DNA of 64,000 nt, from contig PHCC01000018.1 in the NCBI GenBank assembly GCA_002842215.1, positions 62,001 to 126,000 of the forward strand, given 5' to 3'. The position numbers and the translations under genes are program-made. Numbering within the stretch: the stretch's first letter is position 1; the number at the start of each line of letters is the position of its first letter. This stretch comes from Betaproteobacteria bacterium HGW-Betaproteobacteria-9 (GTDB lineage: Bacteria; Pseudomonadota; Gammaproteobacteria; Burkholderiales; Burkholderiaceae_C). Positions 59,884 to 64,000 of this stretch are shown in pieces. The notes beneath the pieces are model-generated. The model was not told where the DNA came from. It did no database searches and saw only the letters and a program-made list of their open reading frames with translations.

Positions 59884-60591
59884 ATGACCCCTGATACCGA
59901 GCCACGCATCCAGCCTCTGCTGGAATGGAATCGCCTTGCGAGGCAAAACGCAGAAGATGCGATCGTTTCGTCAATGTTTGAGGCGGGCTTCCAGAGCAGC
60001 GAGCCTGTCGAGGCTTTTTCCACTTGGCTCCTTGTTGGGGCTGCAGCTGTTGCGTCGTTCTTTATTGCCAACGCTGAGAAGCTCGTTCCGTTCATTGGAC
60101 AGCAAGGGTTCCTTGCGTGCGGAGGTCTTCTCTGCCGGTCTTGTCTGTTGGGCATGGTTTCGCGTGTTTTGGCGCTCAAGTGCAGGATTCAAATCCAAAC
60201 GGGTGCCGCTGTTCGAAAGACCTTTGCAGAGCATTTGGCGAGGCACATGGAGGACGAGCGGAAGATTGAAGAGAGTGCTGCAGCGTGGGGCATCACTCTG
60301 GAAACAGGAGTGCGGCTGGAACGCATACTCGCCGAGTTCTTCAAGCCTCTACCTAAGTGGGTCGGGTGGTTGGCGAAACGGCAGTTGAAAAAGCACAGAG
60401 GAAACCCCCAGATTGGCTACATACCAATCGTCAAAAGCATGCAATGGCAGGGCATGTTCGCAGCCATGCAGGCGATGGCGTTCTTCATCTTTCTCGTGGT
60501 TGGTTTCGGCTACGCAGCGGCGAAACCTATGCCGTCCATTGAACGGACGCCAAGTAGTAAGCCAGCGGCTGCCGTCCATGTAGACCGCTAA
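59884..60591 (+). CDS. Hypothetical membrane protein
   Basis: The 235-residue protein has hydrophobic segments at about 47-62 (WLLVGAAAVASFFIA), 75-95 and 200-220 (AAMQAMAFFIFLVVGFGYAAA). Between the last two is a charged, helical region with MEDERKIEESAAAWG. No family is recognised. The base composition is lower in G+C than its neighbours, and codon use looks different. It stands in the degraded region with no clear partner. Confidence 0.65.
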   Translation: MTPDTEPRIQPLLEWNRLARQNAEDAIVSSMFEAGFQSSEPVEAFSTWLLVGAAAVASFFIANAEKLVPFIGQQGFLACGGLLCRSCLLGMVSRVLALKCRIQIQTGAAVRKTFAEHLARHMEDERKIEESAAAWGITLETGVRLERILAEFFKPLPKWVGWLAKRQLKKHRGNPQIGYIPIVKSMQWQGMFAAMQAMAFFIFLVVGFGYAAAKPMPSIERTPSSKPAAAVHVDR

Positions 60592-60637
60592 CCAGCAAAC
60601 AGAGGTGCGCGGTCGTCGCTTCCATAGCGAGCCCACC

Positions 60638-60976
60638 GTGGCCAAGTACCTGATCTCATTCCCCAACGCGGCGATGGTGCTGCCCGCAGCCGAACTGGAA
60701 GCAGTGGGCCGCGCGGCACACGCCGTGATTGAGCAGGCCAAGGCCGCCGGCGTGTACGTCTTTGCCGGTGGTATCGACAACAGCGTTCCGCCGGTGCGGG
60801 TCTCGGCCGATGGCACGGTGACCCAGGGCGGCTACCCGTGGGCGCCGCCGCTCAATGGCGGATTCACCGTGCTCGAACTGCCTTCGCGAGAATATGCCGT
60901 GTGGGCCGCGTGCCTGGCGCAAGCCCGCCATTGCGACCTGGAGCTGCGCGTATTCGGGTTCAACCCGCGCTCCTGA
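60638..60976 (+). CDS. YciI/YCII-family protein
   Basis: From the GTG at 60638 the protein has 112 residues: AKYLISFPNAAMVLPAAELE, then VIEQAKAAGVYVFAGGID and GGFTVLELPSREYAVWAACLA. This matches the YCII-related ferredoxin-like fold. Some relatives are associated with sigma factors or act as small hydrolases, but the function is unproved. The start is inferred from the family; an earlier GTG at 60605 is possible. It stands alone with no close partner, next to the degraded region and ahead of the sigma-54 regulator. Confidence 0.75.
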   Translation: MAKYLISFPNAAMVLPAAELEAVGRAAHAVIEQAKAAGVYVFAGGIDNSVPPVRVSADGTVTQGGYPWAPPLNGGFTVLELPSREYAVWAACLAQARHCDLELRVFGFNPRS

Positions 60977-61082
60977 GGATCGGTGAGCGACAGCGCCCCC
61001 GGGTAATCCCCCCATTGACACCACCCCGCGCTCCCCCGAAGGTGCAAGGCCCGCCCGCCAGTCTTTCACCCGGAGTCGCGCC

Positions 61083-62892
61083 ATGCCCACCACCCAACAC
61101 CAGCACATTGCCACCGTGATGCAGGTGGCCGCCGACGGCGCGGGGGCGCAGGTGGCGGCGGGGCATGAGCAGGTGATCCGCGATTCGTGGTTGCGCTGTG
61201 TGCAGCAGCACCGGCTGGACCCGGCGCGCATGCAGGAGGCGGTGATCCTGCCGCAGGCGCGGCTGCGCGAGCACCAGGACCAGATGGAGGCGCTGCTGCA
61301 GATCGCGCGGCATGGGCTGGAGTCGCTCTACAGCAAGGTCGCGGGCCTCGGCTACGTGGTGCTGCTGACCGACGCGCGCGGCGTGACGGTGGACTTCCTG
61401 GGCGACCTGGTGTTCGAGCCCAGCCTGCGCAAGGCGGGCCTCTACCTCGGTGCCGACTGGAGCGAGCACCACGCCGGCACCTGCGGCGTGGGCACCTGCA
61501 TCAGCACTGGCCAGGCGCTGACCGTGCACCTGGACGACCACTTCGACGCCACCCACATTCCGCTGACCTGCACCACCGCGCCGGTCTACGACAGCGCGGG
61601 GCAGCTGAGCGCGGTGCTGGACATTTCGCAGCTCAGTTCGAGCCAGCCCAAGGAGAGTCAGCACTTGGCGCTGCAGCTGGTGAAGATGTGCGCGCACGAC
61701 ATCGAGAACGCGGCCTTCCTGCACCGCCACCGCCACGACTGGGTGCTGCGCCTGTCGCAGGCGCCGCAGTTCCTACGGCGAGCCCCTGCTGGGCATGGGC
61801 TTCGAGCAGCTGTTCGGCCTGCCCTTCGGCCAGATCGGCCGCTTCGTGATGACCCAGCCTTCGGACCAGCGTGCGGTGATGCTGGCCGGCGGGCGGCAGC
61901 TGCTGTTCCTCTCGGCGGTGCCGCCGCCCGCGCGCCCGGTGGCGAGTGCGCCGCGCGAGGAGCGCCGCGTGCCCGCGCCGCTGGCGGCGCTCTCGGCCGG
62001 CGACGCGGCGCTGGACCGGCAGGTGGAGCGCGTGGCGCGGCTGGTGAACACCCCCATCAGCCTGCTGATCACGGGCGAGACCGGCTCGGGCAAGGAGTAC
62101 TTCGCGAAGGCGGTGCACACCGCGAGCGAGCGGCGCGGCCGGCCTTTCGTGGCGGTGAACTGCGCGGCGATTCCCGAGCACCTGATCGAGAGCGAGCTGT
62201 TCGGCCACCTGCCTGGCAGCTTCTCGGGCGCCTCGCCCAAGGGCAAGCGCGGCCTGATCGCCGAGGCCGACGGTGGCACGCTGTTCCTCGACGAGATCGG
62301 CGACATGCCGCTGGCGCTGCAGGCGCGGCTGCTGCGTGTGCTGTCCGAGCGCGAGGTGCTGCCGGTGGGCGCGACGCGGCCGGTGCCGGTGAACATCCGC
62401 GTGATCGCGGCGACGCACGCGCCGCTGGAGCAGCTGGTGCTGGCCGGCCGCTTCCGCGACGACCTGTACTACCGCCTCAAGGGCGCGCACATTCAGCTGC
62501 CGCCGCTGCGCGAGCGCAGCGACCTGGGCGCCATGATCACGCGCTTGCTGGACGGCCACGCCATCGCGCCCGTGGCGCTGCAGCGCCTGCTGGCGCACCG
62601 CTGGCCGGGCAACCTGCGCGAGCTGCGCAACGTGCTCGACTACGCGGCCAGCCTGTGCGGCGACGGGCCGATCGACCTGGACGATTTGCCGGAGCTGTCG
62701 GTCGCTCGGCTGCCCGTGCGTGTCACGGCGGGCGAGGGCGGTCAGGACGAGGGGCCGGAGGCCCTGCTGCAGGCGCTGCGTGCGGCGCAGTGGAACGTGA
62801 GCGCGGTGGCGCGGGCGATGGGGCTCTCGCGCATGACGCTGTACCGGCGCATGAAGCGCGCCGGCATCGTGCCCCCGAACCGCCTGAACTGA
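61083..62892 (+). pseudogene. AcoR-type sigma-54-dependent activator, frameshifted
   Basis: Residues 1-230 (61083-~61773) hold the N-terminal part: SWLRCVQQHRLDPARM, then a GAF domain with EHHAGTCGVGTCISTGQAL. After LRLSQAPQF the frame changes. From about 61774 the product continues in the +1 frame (GEPLLGMGFEQLFGLPFGQIG) to the AAA+ domain (Walker A GETGSGKE, GSFSGA loop instead of [17 protein letters not shown]) and Fis-type helix (WNVSAVARAMGLSRMTLYRR), ending 62892. The region that normally holds the PAS segment is some 40 residues short, so a deletion plus frameshift, rather than one indel, seems likely. An ATG at 61795 could yield a 365-residue AAA+/Fis protein. A sequencing error is the other explanation. 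Confidence 0.8.
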
Positions 62893-62909
62893 GCGCCACG
62901 GGCTTGTGA

Positions 62910-62938
62910 CACCTGTCACTCCGAAGGGGTGACAGGTG
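62910..62938. promoter_or_regulatory. Palindrome, likely activator binding site
   Basis: CACCTGTCACTCC (62910-62922) and GGGGTGACAGGTG (62926-62938) are 13-base arms with one mismatch. They lie about 100 bases upstream of the sigma-54 promoter, the expected place for an enhancer-binding site. A related half-site GTGTGACACC follows at 62945. Confidence 0.6.
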
Positions 62939-63008
62939 CACGGGGTGTGACACCACCGCACTCCAGAGAAATCCCTGAGAGATCAAGCACTTGCGCGTGC
63001 TGACCGCC

Positions 63009-63024
63009 TGGCACGCGTCTTGTG
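63009..63024 (+). promoter_or_regulatory. Sigma-54 (-24/-12) promoter of the monooxygenase gene
   Basis: TGGCACG-CGTC-TTGTG matches TGGCACG-N4-TTGCA/T except at the -12 C. It lies 51 bases before the ATG at 63075. Confidence 0.8.
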
Positions 63025-63074
63025 ATGCACAAGGCACCGGCCCGCACCGAGGCCGGCATCACAGGAGACAACCC

Positions 63075-64000
63075 ATGACTGCAAACACGCCCTCCCAGCG
63101 GGCCCAGCGCTGGCTGGACGCTTTCGGAGCCGCCCTGGCCTCCGGCAACCCCGACAACGTGCTGCCCCTGTTCGACGCCGACTGCTACTGGCGCGACCTC
63201 GTTTCGTTCACCTGGAACATCCGCACGCAGGAAGGCCACGACGCGGTGCGCGACATGCTCGCCGCGCGCCAGGCCGACGCGGGCGCCTCGAACTTCCAGC
63301 TCGAAGGCGAAGCCACCGAGGCCGACGGCGTCACCGAAGCCTGGTTCACGTTCGAAACCAAGGTCTCGCGCGGCCGCGGCCACCTGCGCCTCAAGGGCGA
63401 CAAGGCCTGGACCCTGCTGACCACCATGGTCGAACTCAAGGGCTTTGAAGAGAAGAAGGGCGCCAACCGCATCAAGGGCGCCGAACATGGCGCGCAAAAG
63501 GGCCGCAAGAGCTGGCTCGAACGGCAGCAGGACGAGCAGGCGCGCCTGGGCTACGAGGAGCAGCCCTATGTGGTGATCATCGGCGGCGGGCAGGGCGGCA
63601 TCATCCTGGCCGCGCGGCTGCGCCGCCTGGGCGTGCCGACCATCGTGGTGGAGAAGAACCCGCGGCCCGGCGACAGCTGGCGCAACCGCTACAAGAGCCT
63701 GTGCCTGCACGACCCGGTCTGGTACGACCACCTGCCCTACCTGCCGTTCCCGGACGACTGGCCGGTGTTCGCGCCCAAGGACAAGGTGGGCGACTGGCTG
63801 GAGATGTACACCAAGGTCATGGAGATCAACTACTGGGGCTCCACCACCGCCAAGAAGGCCAGCTACGACGAGGCCAAAGGTGAGTGGACCGTGGTGGTGG
63901 ACCGCAACGGCGAAGAGGTGACCCTGCGGCCCAAGCAGCTGGTGTTCGCGCTGGGTGTGTCGGGCTACCCCAACGTGCCCAAGATCCCCGGCGCCGAGAC
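63075..64000 (+). CDS. Flavin-containing monooxygenase with N-terminal SnoaL-like domain (3' part outside)
   Basis: From the ATG at 63075 (ACAGGAGACAA site) some 308 codons are visible and the gene runs off the window. Residues ~1-135 form an NTF2/SnoaL-like domain (ALASGNPDNVLPLFDADCYWRD). Then comes the FAD motif VVIIGGGQGGIILAARLRR and the FMO-like DSWRNRYKSLCLHDPVWYDH. Flavin monooxygenases of this type use NAD(P)H and O2 on ketones or amines (Baeyer-Villiger-like). It is preceded by a sigma-54 promoter and an activator site, and the regulator gene is damaged. The substrate is unknown. Confidence 0.87.
   Translation, partial: MTANTPSQRAQRWLDAFGAALASGNPDNVLPLFDADCYWRDLVSFTWNIRTQEGHDAVRDMLAARQADAGASNFQLEGEATEADGVTEAWFTFETKVSRGRGHLRLKGDKAWTLLTTMVELKGFEEKKGANRIKGAEHGAQKGRKSWLERQQDEQARLGYEEQPYVVIIGGGQGGIILAARLRRLGVPTIVVEKNPRPGDSWRNRYKSLCLHDPVWYDHLPYLPFPDDWPVFAPKDKVGDWLEMYTKVMEINYWGSTTAKKASYDEAKGEWTVVVDRNGEEVTLRPKQLVFALGVSGYPNVPKIPGAE

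Overview
The window is GC-rich (roughly two-thirds G+C by eye) and densely coded. It reads like a chromosome of a betaproteobacterium of the family Comamonadaceae, possibly Hydrogenophaga-like. This taxonomic call is an inference from protein flavour, the mnmG-rsmG-parA-parB block with parS sites, an aerobic benzoyl-CoA gene (boxB), and a GC-rich palindromic repeat that sits just after many stop codons. No rRNA, tRNA, CRISPR array, prophage or insertion sequence was recognised.

Layout. 1-4.7 kb: end of a UbiH-type hydroxylase gene, a Spy-like periplasmic chaperone, and a copper module (cueR, copZ, divergent copA) with two CueR-type 19-bp-spacer promoters; copA carries two in-frame insertions of the repeat. 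4.7-8.3 kb: a hemerythrin gene behind a likely FNR/Anr promoter and a hairpin, an unknown gene, an MFS exporter and a glutathione transferase. 8.4-30.2 kb: a large polyamine region (agmatinase, PuuB, PuuD, PuuA, a putrescine aminotransferase, a PotF/SpuD-PotA-PotB-PotC importer, PuuC, GabT, a second glutamine-synthetase-like ligase, and a MocR regulator). It is interrupted by a secreted six-motif beta/gamma-crystallin protein and an NtrC-type two-component pair. 30-36.5 kb: aldolase, a Crp/Fnr regulator with a DUF2892 protein, cytochrome b561 with two YceI proteins, hydrolase, YkgJ, FMN reductase and a TfoX C-terminal-domain protein. 36.6-43.2 kb: origin-type segregation region (mnmG, rsmG, lysE-like, parA, parB) with four parS sites; parA and parB are separated by a hydrolase and a toxin-antitoxin pair. 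43.2-44.8 kb: an AT-richer hypothetical gene and a CsgG/HfaB-like lipoprotein. 45-58.9 kb: mixed metabolism, including FAD-linked dehydrogenase, EF-hand protein, cobalamin adenosyltransferase, PilU, thioesterase, DJ-1, orphan boxB with a BoxR-type operator, uracil permease, acetoacetyl-CoA synthetase and a Bug/TctC binding protein. 59-61 kb: degraded genes and hypotheticals. 61-64 kb: a frameshifted AcoR-type sigma-54 activator, then a sigma-54 promoter and a flavin monooxygenase that runs off the window.

How they work together. The polyamine genes form a near-complete route. Agmatine gives putrescine, and the ABC importer brings putrescine in. It is then degraded by gamma-glutamylation (PuuA, PuuB, PuuC, PuuD) and/or by direct transamination to 4-aminobutyrate, which GabT deaminates. 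The copper genes form a sense-and-export circuit. The par/parS block organises chromosome segregation. Other genes are mostly single units with their own regulation.
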